Counted from the first letter of the stretch, positions 35,608 through 45,571 are shown. The stretch: DNA of 64,000 bases from Geothermobacter hydrogeniphilus (GCF_002093115.1 NZ_NAAD01000004.1:124001-188000), one strand, 5' to 3'. The notes: a model not told the origin generated them from the letters alone. Numbers and translations are program-made.

Positions 35608-36249
35608 GTGGATGCCGTTCTGTTCGACCTCGACAATACTCTCTATTCACCGGAGCGTGACCTCTTTTCCCTGATTGACGTGCGCATCAACCGTTACATG
35701 AAAGAGGTGGTCTGTATTGCCCCGGGCGAGGTCGACGGCCTGCGGCGGCGCTACTGGCAGGACTACGGCGCCACCCTGCAGGGGCTGGTGCGCCATTGGC
35801 AGGTCGATCCGGAGGATTATCTCGATTATGTGCATGACGTCGATGTCGCCGGTCGGCTTTCGCCCGACCCCGGGCTGCGTAATGCCATCGAACAGCTGCC
35901 GATGGACTGCTATGTTTTTACCAACGGCTCCTGCGGTCATGCCGAACGGGTGGTCGATGCTCTCGGCCTGCAGGGGGTTTTTGCCGGCATCTTCGATATC
36001 CGCATCGCCAACTACCAGCCGAAGCCGAACCCTGATCCCTACCGGGGTGTGCTGCAACGACTGGGAACCGACGCCGGTCGCTGTGTGATGATCGAGGATT
36101 CTCTTGACAACCTGCAGACCGCCAAGCAACTTGGCATGATCACCGTGCTGGTCGGGAGCGGACCGGCTGCAGGCCATGTCGATCATCATGTCGCCGATGC
36201 CCGGAGTGCCGCTGAAGCGGTCGGCACCCTGGTTTCTCCCTCCTGCTGA
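35608..36249 (+). CDS. HAD-family hydrolase (pyrimidine 5'-nucleotidase-like)
   Basis: 213 residues. Motif I FDLDNTLY at the extreme N-terminus, motif II FTNGS, motif III Lys in KPNPDPYR and motif IV IEDSLDN. The early SLIDVRINRYM segment is typical of the pyrimidine 5'-nucleotidase (Sdt1/PhoE-like) branch of HAD subfamily IA. GTG start at 35608, with GGAGG 11 bases upstream. It follows the HIT gene by five bases, so the two probably act together in nucleotide housekeeping. Confidence 0.85.
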   Translation: MDAVLFDLDNTLYSPERDLFSLIDVRINRYMKEVVCIAPGEVDGLRRRYWQDYGATLQGLVRHWQVDPEDYLDYVHDVDVAGRLSPDPGLRNAIEQLPMDCYVFTNGSCGHAERVVDALGLQGVFAGIFDIRIANYQPKPNPDPYRGVLQRLGTDAGRCVMIEDSLDNLQTAKQLGMITVLVGSGPAAGHVDHHVADARSAAEAVGTLVSPSC

Positions 36250-36267
36250 CGGGGAAGGTGAGCCATC

Positions 36268-37122
36268 GTGATCCGGCATCCCCTCGGTGTTCATGCCTCG
36301 ATTGCCGGCGGAATTGAAAAAGCGATCCTGCGTGGCGAGCGGATCGGTTGTACCGCGCTGCAGATTTTCACCGGCAACGCCAGCCGTTGGGTCGTGAAAC
36401 CCCTTTCACCGATTGGTGTTGAGGCGTTTCACGCCGCCCGGCTGAACAGTTCTATCAGCAGGGTGTTCGCCCACGACAGTTACCTGATCAATCTTGCCGC
36501 ACCCGACGACGGGAAGTGGGAAAAATCGAAAGCCGCCTTCATCGATGAACTGCGACGCTGCCGGCAGCTCGGACTCGACGGGCTGGTGATGCATCCCGGC
36601 GCCCATCTTGAGAGCGGAGAAGAGGTCGGGTTGCAACGTGTCGCCGCCGCCTTCCACGAGATTTTTGCCGCCGTCCCGGATGCGCCGCAGGTGCTGCTTG
36701 AGACCACCGCCGGCATGGGCAGTCATCTCGGTTGGCGCTTCGAACAGCTGGCGCGTATTATCGAGCGGGTTCCCGAACATGATTTCGGTATCTGCTTCGA
36801 TACCTGCCACGTCTTCGCCGCCGGTTACGATATCTCCGGTGAAGCCGGTTACGAGGCGGTCATGGCCGAGTTCGACCGTCTTGTCGGTTGCGGGCGCATC
36901 CGCCTGTTCCACATCAACGACAGCAAAAGGGACTGTGGTTCGCGGGTCGATCGCCACCAGCATGTCGGGCGGGGCTGTATCGGTGAGACCGGCTTCGCCT
37001 GTCTGATGCGGGATGCGCGCTTTGCAGATGTTCCCAAGATCCTGGAAACACCGCCGGGGGAGGAGCACGCCGATGACCTGCGCAACCTGGAGCTGTTGCG
37101 ACGACTCGCGGGGGAGGGTTGA
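36268..37122 (+). CDS. nfo: Endonuclease IV (AP endonuclease family 2)
   Basis: 284 residues, a zinc-dependent enzyme that nicks DNA 5' to abasic sites in base-excision repair. The trinuclear Zn ligands appear along the TIM barrel: [56 protein letters not shown] and the late LETPPGEE with Glu. GTG start at 36268 with SD GGGGAAGG. Length is as E. coli Nfo (285). Confidence 0.95.
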   Translation: MIRHPLGVHASIAGGIEKAILRGERIGCTALQIFTGNASRWVVKPLSPIGVEAFHAARLNSSISRVFAHDSYLINLAAPDDGKWEKSKAAFIDELRRCRQLGLDGLVMHPGAHLESGEEVGLQRVAAAFHEIFAAVPDAPQVLLETTAGMGSHLGWRFEQLARIIERVPEHDFGICFDTCHVFAAGYDISGEAGYEAVMAEFDRLVGCGRIRLFHINDSKRDCGSRVDRHQHVGRGCIGETGFACLMRDARFADVPKILETPPGEEHADDLRNLELLRRLAGEG

Positions 37123-37177
37123 TCGGAAGATTGCGGCACCTCAGGTGCCGGGAACCTGTTTACGGAGCAACTTATTT

Positions 37178-37627
37178 ATGCGTGCAGTGTTGCAGCGGGT
37201 CAGTGAGGCCCGCGTCAGGGTGGACAACGAAATCGTCGGGGAGATCGGGCCGGGGTTGCTGGTACTGCTCGGAGTTGGTCGGGGTGATGATGAGCGGGAT
37301 GTTGCCTACCTGGCGGACAAGACGGCCGGTCTGCGTATTTTTGAAGACGACGGCGGCAAGATGAATCTTTCGGTCAGCGATATCGGTGGTGCCGTGCTGG
37401 CGGTTTCGCAATTCACTCTGTTCGGGGACTGCCGCAAGGGACGGCGGCCGGGATTTTCGGCGGCGGCTCCTCCAGACGAGGCGAACCGTCTTTACCAGTT
37501 GTTCGTTGACCGGTTGCGGCAGCTGGGGCTGCCGGTTGCCACAGGTATTTTTCAGGCCGATATGAAAGTCGAGCTGGTCAACGACGGGCCGGTGACCATG
37601 CTGCTTGACAGCAACAGGGAGTTCTGA
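37178..37627 (+). CDS. dtd: D-aminoacyl-tRNA deacylase
   Basis: 149 residues that clear D-amino acids from mischarged tRNAs. Both active-site motifs are present: SQFTLFGD and the Gly-cisPro [12 protein letters not shown]-terminus [16 protein letters not shown] is the family signature. ATG 37178 with GGAG about 11 bases upstream. Its TGA overlaps the next ATG by one base (TGATG). Confidence 0.96.
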   Translation: MRAVLQRVSEARVRVDNEIVGEIGPGLLVLLGVGRGDDERDVAYLADKTAGLRIFEDDGGKMNLSVSDIGGAVLAVSQFTLFGDCRKGRRPGFSAAAPPDEANRLYQLFVDRLRQLGLPVATGIFQADMKVELVNDGPVTMLLDSNREF

Positions 37628-38130
37628 TGGACGGAGATGTTCAGGAAGGGCGTGGCCGCAGCGCCAGGAAACGAGCCGCGCAGCAGGTGGAAAAACTGGC
37701 ACAGCAACTGGTTGACCTGCCGGAGAAGCAGCTGCCGGATTTGCCTTTGCCGGCTGAGCTGGCAACGGAGCTGGAGCAGGTGCGCCGCACCCGTGGTCAT
37801 TCTTCACGGCGCCGGGCGGTCAAGCACCTGGCCGGGATGCTGCGTCGTGACGAGGAACTGATCGGTCGGATTGAAGACCATCTGGCAGGTATGAGCGAAG
37901 CCCATTGGCGGCAGCAGGCCCGTTTTCACCGGCTGGAAGAACTGCGTGACCGCCTCTGCGATCCGCAGACGGTCGATACTGTGATCCAGGAGTTGTCCGG
38001 GTGTCTGTCCGGGCCCGAAATCAAGGAACTGAGACGGCTTTCCCGGGTTGCCGGCAATGGTGACCGTGGTGCGGCGCGGAAGGTCTTTCGGCTGTTGCGT
38101 GACCTTGAGGGAGAACTCTGCCGTGATTGA
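37627..38130 (+). CDS. darP: DarP/YjgA-family ribosome biogenesis protein (DUF615)
   Basis: 167 residues, highly charged and helical. It has the DUF615 pattern SARKRAAQQVEKLAQQLVDLPEKQLPDLPLPAEL and a central RRRAVKHLAGMLRRDE; YjgA in E. coli binds the late 50S subunit. The start ATG overlaps the dtd stop. The C-terminal LRRLSRVAGNGDRGAARKVFRLLRDL is a typical end. Function is taken from the E. coli homologue. Confidence 0.85.
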   Translation: MDGDVQEGRGRSARKRAAQQVEKLAQQLVDLPEKQLPDLPLPAELATELEQVRRTRGHSSRRRAVKHLAGMLRRDEELIGRIEDHLAGMSEAHWRQQARFHRLEELRDRLCDPQTVDTVIQELSGCLSGPEIKELRRLSRVAGNGDRGAARKVFRLLRDLEGELCRD

Positions 38131-38173
38131 ATCCGGGGTGGGGGATGTTAAGCTGAAACAGGGAGGATTGTAA

Positions 38174-38656
38174 ATGCTGCGTCTGATAATCATACTTGTC
38201 GTGAGCCTGACGGTTGCCGCCCCGGTTTGTGCCGTGGAGCTTTATCCCTGTCGAGATCAGGAGGGGCGCCTGTTCGTGACCGACGACCCGGGTCACCTGC
38301 CGGAAGGCTGTACCCTGCTCGGGGCACCTCCGGGCAAGGGGAGCTTCAGTATCGTGACCTCTCCTGACGACAGTCCTCCCGCCCGCGGCGTCATGACGGC
38401 TCCGTCCCGTACCGGTCAGCTGGAACGGGCCCGGACGCGGATATGGCAACATCGTGCTGAAACCCTGCTGGCTGATTATCGTCGGATTGTTGGTGAGATG
38501 TCCCGCATCCGCCGCAGTCGTGACCGGCGCGTGGCGCGCCAGCGGTTGGAACTGGTCAAAGAGAAAAAGGAACTGCTGCTGGCCGAGGTGCAGCGATCGA
38601 ACCGTCTTATTCTGCGCCAGGAACTGGCTGAACTGCTGGCCGTGATCCCCGATTGA
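38174..38656 (+). CDS. Exported protein with DUF4124-like N-terminal domain and coiled coil
   Basis: 160 residues. Signal peptide MLRLIIILVVSLTVAAPVCA, then a short Cys-paired segment (LYPCRDQEGRLFVTDDPGHLPEGC) resembling DUF4124. It continues with a basic coiled coil (RARTRIWQHRAETLLADYRRIVGEMSRIRRSRDRR...LELVKEKKELLLAEVQRSN). SD GGGAGG precedes ATG 38174. Last rightward gene before a bidirectional terminator. Function unknown; envelope location. Confidence 0.75.
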   Translation: MLRLIIILVVSLTVAAPVCAVELYPCRDQEGRLFVTDDPGHLPEGCTLLGAPPGKGSFSIVTSPDDSPPARGVMTAPSRTGQLERARTRIWQHRAETLLADYRRIVGEMSRIRRSRDRRVARQRLELVKEKKELLLAEVQRSNRLILRQELAELLAVIPD

Positions 38657-38658
38657 AA

Positions 38659-38691
38659 CAAAAAAACCCGACCATCTGGTCGGGTTTTTTT
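38659..38691. terminator. Bidirectional terminator
   Basis: Eight-base-pair hairpin CCCGACCA-TC-TGGTCGGG flanked by an A-run on the left and a T-run on the right, so it serves the rightward gene and leftward trxA. Confidence 0.9.
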
Positions 38692-38714
38692 GTCAACCGG
38701 ATTCAGGGTAAAAC

Positions 38715-39044
38715 TCAGAGAGCTTTTTTGATCAGGCCTTCGAGCTGGTTTTTCGGTACCGCGCCGACCACCTGGTCAACGACCTTGCCGTCCTTGAACA
38801 GGATCAGGGTCGGGATGCCGCGCACACCGTACTGGCCCGGAGTGGCTGGATTGTCATCAACATTGAGCTTGCCGATCTTGACCTGGCCGTCAAATTCATC
38901 CGCCAGGCTGTCGACCACCGGGGCAATAGCCTTGCAGGGGGCGCACCAGGATGCCCAGAAATCCACCAGGACCGGAGTGGGGGACTGCAGAACATCACTG
39001 TCGAAACTGTCGTCGGTCAACTCTACAACTTTATCGCTTGCCAT
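38715..39044 (-). CDS. trxA: Thioredoxin
   Basis: 109 residues, a cytoplasmic disulfide reductant. Active site is WCAPC (Ala replacing the usual Gly of WCGPC) in FWASWCAPCK. The cis-Pro is in GIPTLILFKDG. ATG 39044 has SD AAAGGAG; the preceding in-frame sequence is not thioredoxin-like. It has its own promoter candidate and a shared terminator. The WCAPC motif should shift redox potential modestly. Confidence 0.97.
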   Translation of the reverse strand: MASDKVVELTDDSFDSDVLQSPTPVLVDFWASWCAPCKAIAPVVDSLADEFDGQVKIGKLNVDDNPATPGQYGVRGIPTLILFKDGKVVDQVVGAVPKNQLEGLIKKAL

Positions 39045-39172
39045 CGTCTGTATCTCCTTTGGAATGAAATCCTGAAAACGGTCAATCGGTAACCGGAGTC
39101 GAACAGGGTCGACGCGCCTGCCGGGGGCCACGAATTCAGGGATGCTTCAATGGGAAGAAATCACGTCGTACA

Positions 39173-39200
39173 ATGATAATCAACGCTTCAGAAAAATCAA
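39173..39200 (-). promoter_or_regulatory. Candidate trxA promoter
   Basis: Minus-strand TTGATT (39200-39195), a 16-base spacer and TATCAT (39178-39173). It leaves a leader of about 130 bases. Confidence 0.4.
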
Positions 39201-39219
39201 GGGCATGTTTACGGCCCAA

Positions 39220-39385
39220 ATCCACCGGCAATTTCGGGATTCGGCTGTCGTTACAGATGAATCTGCTTCGTTGCCTTCACCGCTTCGGTGCTCAACGTAG
39301 CACGGCTACGTCTGCGCCCAAATCGGCGCGGCGCCTCGCATCTCCACCCGTTCCGCCACCCTCGGTCCACAAACAGCCGGTGGAT
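39220..39385 (-). repeat. 166-bp palindromic repeat, family C copy 2
   Basis: Inverted relative to 34104-34270, with shared GGTGGAGATGCGAGGCGCCG and core AGCACGGCTACG hairpin region. Here the inverted ends extend to 15 perfect bases (CCCAAATCCACCGGC / GCCGGTGGATTTGGG). It fills much of the trxA-SIS gene gap; 39421-39475 also holds two tandem TCTGCCCTGACCCGG units. Confidence 0.9.
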
Positions 39386-39507
39386 TTGGGCACGGGCGAG
39401 ACCGGCTGCGCTTGACAGTTCCCCCTCGGGTTCCTATGCTCTGCCCTGACCCGGTCTGCCCTGACCCGGTCTGCCATTGGAGTGAAAGTCTTGAACGGAG
39501 GTGGGTC

Positions 39508-40083
39508 ATGTCCCAAGCCAGGATCATGACTGCGGTTGCGCAGCATGTCGAACGAGTGACAAAAAGCTTTGAGCTGCAGTCCGAGGAGTTGGCCGGACTG
39601 GTCGAGCAGGTTGTCAACGGCTTCTATCAGGAACAGAAGCTGTTGCTGGCCGCTTCGGGCGTGCTTGGTGACGTGGCCAACCTGATCGCCAACCAGTTTC
39701 TTCACCGGCTCCATTTTGAACGGCCGCAGTTGCCGGCGGTTTCCCTCTGCCATGACCTGACCCTGGCGGCGTCCCTGGCCCGTCACAACCTGGATGACCA
39801 GTACTATGCCCGCCAGCTGCAGATGCTGGCCGCTTCCGGTGACCTGCTGTTGATCCTTGCCGACGGCCAGCACGACGCGGCCATCGATGCCGCGATTCAG
39901 GTGGCGCGTGACAAGGAGTGCACGATCGCCGTTCTCTGTCCGGCCCGGCCCGGCTGGAACGGCCCCGCGGTTGATTTCAAGCTTGAACTGGAAGCCGACA
40001 ATACCGGTGAACTGGCAGAAACCGCTCTGCTTTTTGGCCGACTGTTGTGCGAACTGGTTGAACACGAACTGTTTGGAATCTGA
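39508..40083 (+). CDS. SIS-domain protein (phosphoheptose isomerase/DiaA-like)
   Basis: 191 residues. N-terminal helix AQHVERVTKSFELQSEELAGLVEQVV and the pattern KLLLAASGVLGDVANLIANQFLHR match GmhA/DiaA-family SIS proteins. The sugar-phosphate loop normally reading ISTSGNS is replaced by LADGQHDAA, so isomerase activity is doubtful. The start is ATG 39508 after GGAGGTGGG. It sits at the head of the tetrapyrrole operon, five bases before the precorrin-2 dehydrogenase gene. Role unknown. Confidence 0.72.
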   Translation: MSQARIMTAVAQHVERVTKSFELQSEELAGLVEQVVNGFYQEQKLLLAASGVLGDVANLIANQFLHRLHFERPQLPAVSLCHDLTLAASLARHNLDDQYYARQLQMLAASGDLLLILADGQHDAAIDAAIQVARDKECTIAVLCPARPGWNGPAVDFKLELEADNTGELAETALLFGRLLCELVEHELFGI

Positions 40084-40087
40084 TCTC

Positions 40088-40756
40088 ATGACCCTCTTCC
40101 CGGCAATGCTCGACCTGCAGGACCGGCTCTGCCTGGTGGTCGGCGGCGGTACGGTTGCCTGCCGCAAGCTGCAGTCGCTGCTGGCGGCCGGAGCCAGGGT
40201 TCGCCTGGTGGCTCCCGACTGTCGGCGGCCGCCCGTTCAGGGAGAGTTTGAATGGCTGCGCCGCTGCTGGCGGCCGGAGGACCTGAGTCCGGATGTTCTG
40301 CTGGTGGTCGTGGCCACCGACAACCCGCAGGTCAACCGGGAGATTGCCGAGACGGCAAGACGGATGAATATCCTGGTCAATGCCGCCGCTGTCGGCACTC
40401 GTGGCAACCTGCAGTTTCCGGCGGTGCGGCGCCGGGGACGACTGACCCTGGCGGTCGGCACCGAGGGGGGCAGTCCGGCTCTGGCCGGGCTGGTTGCCGA
40501 TCTGGCGCTGCAGCGATTCGGTCCCGAATGGGAGTTTGTGGCTGAACTGGTCGCGGCGCTGCGGCGCTCCGCGTTGACAGCCGCTTCGGGGCGGGAATAT
40601 AATCAATCTTTTTTGCGCCTTTTGCTTGACGGTGGGTTGGCCGAGATGGTTGCCCGGGGGCGTTGGAACGATGTGGACCAGTTGTTGCAAACGGTCTGCG
40701 GTGGCAATTGCAGCCTGGCGGCATTGGGGCTGGAACGACCGGACGGGAACCCATGA
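40088..40756 (+). CDS. Precorrin-2 dehydrogenase / sirohydrochlorin ferrochelatase
   Basis: 222 residues, the bifunctional N-terminal CysG/Met8p type. It has the NAD loop VVGGGTVACRKLQSLLAAGARVRLVAP and ATDNPQVNREIAETARRMNILVNAA. It oxidises precorrin-2 to sirohydrochlorin and may insert iron for siroheme or alternative heme synthesis. The 45 or so C-terminal residues are longer than the minimal domain. ATG 40088 has a weak SD. Its stop overlaps ccsA as ATGA. The product is the substrate of CbiK. Confidence 0.9.
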   Translation: MTLFPAMLDLQDRLCLVVGGGTVACRKLQSLLAAGARVRLVAPDCRRPPVQGEFEWLRRCWRPEDLSPDVLLVVVATDNPQVNREIAETARRMNILVNAAAVGTRGNLQFPAVRRRGRLTLAVGTEGGSPALAGLVADLALQRFGPEWEFVAELVAALRRSALTAASGREYNQSFLRLLLDGGLAEMVARGRWNDVDQLLQTVCGGNCSLAALGLERPDGNP

Positions 40757-41589
40757 GCATCAATATTCTCCTCTACAAAATCACCCTGCTGGTTTATCTC
40801 GCGGCGACTGTGCTGTTCCTGGTCGATGTGATCACCCGTCGTGTCAAGCTGGGCACAATCGCCCGCTGGGTCCTGGGGGGAGGATTCCTTCTGCACTGCG
40901 TCACCTTGGGGGCGCGCTACTTTGCCACTGGCCACGTCCCGGTGGTCAATCTGCATGAATCGCTGTCCTTTTTTGCCTGGGCGGTGATCGGCATCTTCTT
41001 CCTGTTTGATTTCAAATACCGACTTGATATTCTCGGCGCCTTCAGTTGTCCGCTGGCCCTGGCACTGATGATCCTCGGCGCGGCGACCACCGCACCGACG
41101 CCGACCGTCAACCCGGCCCTTGACAGCTGGTGGTTTCCGGTTCATGTCGCCCTGGCGTTTCTCGGCTATGCCGTCTTCGCCCTCTCCTTTGTCGCCGCGG
41201 TCATGTACCTGTTGCAGGAGAGAATGCTCAAGAGCAAGAGTTTCTCAGGGCTCTATTACCGTCTTCCGTCTCTGGAGATTCTCGACAACATCAACTACCG
41301 GTGCCTGACCATCGGCTTTCCGCTGATGACCATGGGGATCATTTCCGGGGCCGTGTGGGCCAACTCGGCCTGGGGCGGCTACTGGCGCTGGGATCCCAAG
41401 GAGACCTGGGCGCTGATCACCTGGTTCCTCTACGCGGCCCTGCTGCACGGTCGCCTGACCATCGGCTGGCGCGGACGACGGGCGGCTATCTTTGCCATCA
41501 TCGGATTTCTCTGCCTGATGTTCACCTTCTTCGGGGTGAACATGATGCTTTCGGATCTGCACAGTTTCAACGCCCTGGAAGGACGCTAG
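40753..41589 (+). CDS. ccsA: Cytochrome c assembly protein CcsA/ResC family
   Basis: 278 residues with about eight hydrophobic segments. The heme-handling tryptophan-rich motif [22 protein letters not shown] lies near residues 205-230, and conserved histidines in [15 protein letters not shown] and PVHVALAF are in the expected helices. It delivers heme across the membrane for c-type cytochrome maturation with a CcsB/ResB partner not in this window. ATGA overlap with the preceding gene. Its place before hemA makes sense for a cytochrome-rich respirer. Confidence 0.92.
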   Translation: MSINILLYKITLLVYLAATVLFLVDVITRRVKLGTIARWVLGGGFLLHCVTLGARYFATGHVPVVNLHESLSFFAWAVIGIFFLFDFKYRLDILGAFSCPLALALMILGAATTAPTPTVNPALDSWWFPVHVALAFLGYAVFALSFVAAVMYLLQERMLKSKSFSGLYYRLPSLEILDNINYRCLTIGFPLMTMGIISGAVWANSAWGGYWRWDPKETWALITWFLYAALLHGRLTIGWRGRRAAIFAIIGFLCLMFTFFGVNMMLSDLHSFNALEGR

Positions 41590-41605
41590 GGGAGTTACGC
41601 GCTGT

Positions 41606-42961
41606 ATGAATATTATTGTTGTTGGTCTCAGCCACCATTCCGCGCCGGTGGAAATTCGGGAGAAGGTCGCCTTCTCGCCGAATGACATGCAGCGTCCGTT
41701 GCGGCAGGTATTCGATCTGCCGGATATCGGGGAGGCGATGATCGTTTCCACCTGCAACCGGGTGGAAATCTATGCCACCAGTCGCGACCCCGACGCCGGC
41801 ATCGCCGGTTTGCGCCGTTTCATGGCGGATTTTCACCAGCTTTCCCAGGATGACCTGCAGCCGCATCTCTACGATTACCAGGGCGAGGAGGCGATTCGTC
41901 ATGTTTTCCGGGTTTCGGCCAGCCTCGATTCGATGGTGATCGGTGAACCGCAGATCCTCGGTCAGATCAAGACCGCCTATGGCTACGCCGCCGAATTCAA
42001 GACCGTCGGTCTGATCCTCAACCGTTTTCTGCACAAGGCCTTCTCGGTCGCCAAGCGAGTGCGGACAGAAACCAATATCGCCGGCAACGCGGTCTCGGTG
42101 TCCTTTGCCGCGGTGGAACTGGCGCGCAAGATTTTCGGTTCGCTCGACAACAAGACGGTGCTGCTGATCGGGGCCGGAGAGATGTGCGAACTGGCGGCCA
42201 AGCATTTTATCAACAACGGTGTCGGTCGGGTGCTGGTCACCAACCGGACGTTCTCCCGGGCGGAGAGGCTCGCCGCCGAGTTTGCCGGGCGGGCGATCCC
42301 CTTCGAGGAGTTCCCCGAGCATTTGCACCTCGCCGACATCGTCCTCACTTCGACCGGCGCGCCGACCTGTATCCTCGATCGTTCCCGGGTTGAGAAGGTC
42401 CTCAAGATCCGCAAGAACAAACCGATGTTCTTTATCGATATCGCCGTCCCTCGAGACATCGAACCGCAGGTCAACGGAGTGCCCAACGTCTATCTCTACG
42501 ACGTCGACGATCTGCAGGGGGTGGTTCAGGCCAATCTCAAGGAACGGCATAAAGAGGCGAAGAAGGCCGAAGAGATCATCGACCTGGAGATCGGCCAGTT
42601 CCACGCCTGGATGGGGACGCTCCAGGTGAAGCCGACCATTGTTTCCCTGCGGCGCAGGTTCGAGGAGATTCGCCGCGGCGAGGTGGAAAAAACCCTGCGC
42701 AACCTCAAGCATGTCGACAAGAAACAGGAGCAGGCCATCGAAGCCTTGACCTCCGCGATCATCAACAAGATCCTGCATCCGGCGATCAGCGCCCTGAAAG
42801 AGAAGCAGAATGGCGAGGGGGACAACTTCGTCGATGCCGTACGGACCTTGTTCGCCCTCGAAGGAACATCGGGGGAGACGCAATTCAAGCCGCTGGCGGT
42901 GGATGACGACGACCTCGAAACAGATCAACCGACACCCGATCAGAGTCAAGGAGCGAAATAA
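41606..42961 (+). CDS. hemA: Glutamyl-tRNA reductase
   Basis: 451 residues, the first step of C5-pathway tetrapyrrole synthesis. Catalytic Cys lies in [26 protein letters not shown] and the NADPH loop [16 protein letters not shown] are present; the C-terminal dimerisation domain ([20 protein letters not shown]) follows. Start ATG 41606 has SD GGGGAG. It is the usual control point of the pathway by heme-dependent turnover; no such signal is visible here. Confidence 0.97.
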   Translation: MNIIVVGLSHHSAPVEIREKVAFSPNDMQRPLRQVFDLPDIGEAMIVSTCNRVEIYATSRDPDAGIAGLRRFMADFHQLSQDDLQPHLYDYQGEEAIRHVFRVSASLDSMVIGEPQILGQIKTAYGYAAEFKTVGLILNRFLHKAFSVAKRVRTETNIAGNAVSVSFAAVELARKIFGSLDNKTVLLIGAGEMCELAAKHFINNGVGRVLVTNRTFSRAERLAAEFAGRAIPFEEFPEHLHLADIVLTSTGAPTCILDRSRVEKVLKIRKNKPMFFIDIAVPRDIEPQVNGVPNVYLYDVDDLQGVVQANLKERHKEAKKAEEIIDLEIGQFHAWMGTLQVKPTIVSLRRRFEEIRRGEVEKTLRNLKHVDKKQEQAIEALTSAIINKILHPAISALKEKQNGEGDNFVDAVRTLFALEGTSGETQFKPLAVDDDDLETDQPTPDQSQGAK

Positions 42962-42966
42962 TTATC

Positions 42967-43929
42967 ATGGCGAAGAAAACCCTGCGCATCGGCACCCGTG
43001 CCAGTCAATTGGCCCTCTGGCAGGCCAACTGGGTCAAGTCCGAACTGGAAAAACGTTATCCGGATCTCGAAGTCACTCTGACCAAAATCAAGACCCAGGG
43101 TGACAAGATTCTCGATGTGCCGCTGGCGATGGTCGGCGGCAAGGGCCTGTTCGTCAAGGAAATCGAAGAGGCGATGCTACGCGGCGAGGTCGATATCGCC
43201 GTGCATTCGATGAAGGATGTGCCGACCGTTTTTCCCGAGGGGCTCGCCCTGCGCTGCATCACTGCCCGCGAGGATGTCCGCGATATCTGCATCCTCAAGC
43301 CCGGTTTCAAGAGTTTCCGGGATCTGCCGCAGGGGGCGCGCATCGGCACCTCGTCGCTGCGCCGCAAGGCCTGTCTGCTGCAGGTGCGACCCGATTTTCA
43401 GATGGTCGACATCCGCGGCAATGTCGAAACCCGCATTCGCAAGCTGACCGAAGAGGATCTCGATGCCGTGGTGCTGGCCGCCGCCGGCATGAAGCGGCTC
43501 GGCTTCGGCAACCAGATCTCTGAATATCTGCCGGTTGATGTTTCCCTGCCGGCCATTGGTCAGGGAGCGCTCGGCCTGGAAAGCCGCATCGATGACGACG
43601 AAACCAACGAGCTGATCGATTTCTTCAATGAACCAGAAACCGCCGCCGCGGTCACCGCGGAGCGAGCCCTGCTGGCCCGGCTCGAAGGCGGTTGCCAGGT
43701 GCCGATTGCCGCCTACGGTACGGTTGAGGAAGAACGGTTGACCCTCAGCGGCCTGGTGGCCAGCGTCGACGGCAGTGAGGTCATCCAGGGGCAGGTCGAG
43801 GGACCGGTCGCCGAGGCCGGACAGCTTGGGGTCTCGCTGGCAGATGATCTGCTGATTCGCGGGGCCGGCCGGATTCTCAACGCGGTTTACGGCGTCGAGA
43901 CCTTCCACCCGAACAAGGAAGACGTTTAA
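42967..43929 (+). CDS. hemC: Porphobilinogen deaminase
   Basis: 320 residues that join four porphobilinogens into hydroxymethylbilane. The dipyrromethane cofactor Cys is in EGGCQVPIAAYG near residue 240. Substrate-binding loops RIGTRASQLALWQ, VHSMKDVPT, GTSSLRRKA and RGNVETRI are all present. The gene follows hemA by five bases. Confidence 0.97.
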   Translation: MAKKTLRIGTRASQLALWQANWVKSELEKRYPDLEVTLTKIKTQGDKILDVPLAMVGGKGLFVKEIEEAMLRGEVDIAVHSMKDVPTVFPEGLALRCITAREDVRDICILKPGFKSFRDLPQGARIGTSSLRRKACLLQVRPDFQMVDIRGNVETRIRKLTEEDLDAVVLAAAGMKRLGFGNQISEYLPVDVSLPAIGQGALGLESRIDDDETNELIDFFNEPETAAAVTAERALLARLEGGCQVPIAAYGTVEEERLTLSGLVASVDGSEVIQGQVEGPVAEAGQLGVSLADDLLIRGAGRILNAVYGVETFHPNKEDV

Positions 43930-43939
43930 CCCGCAGCCG

Positions 43940-45481
43940 ATGGCAGAGCAGATTTTATTTTCCGGCATGGTTTACCTGGTCGGCGCCGGGCCCGGTGATC
44001 CCGGGTTGATGACGATCCGGGGGTTGGCCTGCCTGCGGCGTGCCGAGGTGGTGATCTACGACTACCTGGCCAACCCGGTTTTTCTTGACGAAGCTCCGGC
44101 AGCGGCGGAGAGAATCTATGTCGGCAAGACCAGTGGTTGCCACCATACGTCTCAGGCGGACATCAACCAGTTGCTGATTGACAAGGCGCGTACCGGCAAA
44201 CAGGTGGTCCGGCTGAAAGGGGGCGACCCTTTCATTTTCGGTCGCGGCGGTGAAGAAGCCCTGGCGCTGCATGAGGCCGGTATCCCCTTTGAAGTGGTTC
44301 CCGGGGTCACGGCCGGGTTCGCTGCCGCCGCCTATGCCGGTATTCCTCTTACTCACCGGGATTTCACCACCAGTCTGGCGCTCTTTACCGGTCATGAGAA
44401 GCCGGAGAAGAAACTTTCCAGCCTCGATTGGAGCAAGCTGGCAACCGGAGTCGGCACCCAGGTGTTTTACATGGGGATGGCCAACCTGGCGGTAATCAGC
44501 GAGCAGCTGGTTTGCCACGGGCGTTCCCCGAAAACGCCGGTGGCGGTGATCCGCTGGGCGACCACGCCGCGCCAGCAGGTGGTGGAAGGGACTCTGGCCG
44601 ATATCGTTGACCGGGTCGCGACCGCCGGGCTCAAGCCGCCGGCGGTGATCGTCGTCGGCGAGGTGGTCGGCCTGCGCCGGCAGTTGCGCTGGTTCGAAGA
44701 TCGTCCGCTGCTCGGCAAGCGGGTGCTGGTGACCCGGGCCGCCGGTCAGGCCGGGGACTTTGTCCGCCTGCTTGAACAGCAGGGGGCCGAGGCGCTTCCC
44801 TGCCCGGTCATCGAACTGGTCGACCCGGAGGATTTTGCTCCACTCGATGCCCAGATTGAGCATCTGGCCGATTTTGACATCCTGATTCTGACCTCAGCCA
44901 ATGCCGTGGAGCGTTTTTTCGCCCGCCTTCGCGGCAAGGGGCTTGATTTGCGTGCGCTGGCCGGTTTGCGGGTGGTGGCGGTGGGATCGAAGACGGCTCG
45001 TTGCATTGCCGCGCAGGGCATCAATCCTGATCTGGTTCCGGTCGACAGCCGTGCCGAGGGGGTGGTTGCCGAACTGCTGGCCGAGGGCGTCAGAGACCAG
45101 CGGATTCTCTACCCGCGGGCGGCGCTTGCCCGTCCGCTGATTCCCGAGCAGCTGACCGCCGCCGGGGCCGAGGTCGCGGCGCCGGTCCTGTATCGTACCC
45201 TGCCGGCCGCCGAGGGGGCCGGCCGTCTGCGGCAGGCGTTGCTCGGCGGACTGGATGCCGTGACCTTCACGTCATCATCGACCGTGACCAACCTGTTTGC
45301 TCTGGCTGACGAGGAGCAGCGCGCTCAACTGAGTCGTCTGCCGCTCTTCTCCATCGGTCCCGAAACCAGTAAAACCTTGCGACGACATGGGCTGTCGGTC
45401 GCCGCTGAGGCTTCTTTTTCGACCCTTGAGGGGCTGGTCGCCAGCCTGATCGAATATTATCGAAAACCGGCCAAAGGCTAA
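43940..45481 (+). CDS. cobA-hemD: Uroporphyrinogen-III C-methyltransferase / uroporphyrinogen-III synthase fusion (CobA-HemD)
   Basis: 513 residues in two domains. CobA (about 10-250): [37 protein letters not shown] and [14 protein letters not shown]. It makes precorrin-2 with SAM. HemD (about 255-510): [28 protein letters not shown] and [12 protein letters not shown], cyclising hydroxymethylbilane to uroporphyrinogen III. Two starts are possible: ATG 43940, or ATG 43967 at MVYLVGAG; neither has a strong SD. The fusion couples the branch point to its corrin/siroheme exit. Confidence 0.95.
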   Translation: MAEQILFSGMVYLVGAGPGDPGLMTIRGLACLRRAEVVIYDYLANPVFLDEAPAAAERIYVGKTSGCHHTSQADINQLLIDKARTGKQVVRLKGGDPFIFGRGGEEALALHEAGIPFEVVPGVTAGFAAAAYAGIPLTHRDFTTSLALFTGHEKPEKKLSSLDWSKLATGVGTQVFYMGMANLAVISEQLVCHGRSPKTPVAVIRWATTPRQQVVEGTLADIVDRVATAGLKPPAVIVVGEVVGLRRQLRWFEDRPLLGKRVLVTRAAGQAGDFVRLLEQQGAEALPCPVIELVDPEDFAPLDAQIEHLADFDILILTSANAVERFFARLRGKGLDLRALAGLRVVAVGSKTARCIAAQGINPDLVPVDSRAEGVVAELLAEGVRDQRILYPRAALARPLIPEQLTAAGAEVAAPVLYRTLPAAEGAGRLRQALLGGLDAVTFTSSSTVTNLFALADEEQRAQLSRLPLFSIGPETSKTLRRHGLSVAAEASFSTLEGLVASLIEYYRKPAKG

Positions 45482-45545
45482 GGGCAAAAGGCCAAGGGGA
45501 AGGCCCTCTTCCCTGATTGTTGCCGTCAGCCTTTAGCCCTGTGCC
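45478..45545. repeat. Heptamer-like inverted repeats between cobA-hemD and hemB
   Basis: GGCTAAGGGCAAAAGGC on the left and GCCTTTAGCCCTGTGCCCTTAGCC on the right form an imperfect inverted pair built of the same GGCTAAG-like units as the nuoF-nuoG array. Confidence 0.65.
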
Positions 45546-45571
45546 CTTAGCCGACCCTGAGGAGTGCCCCC

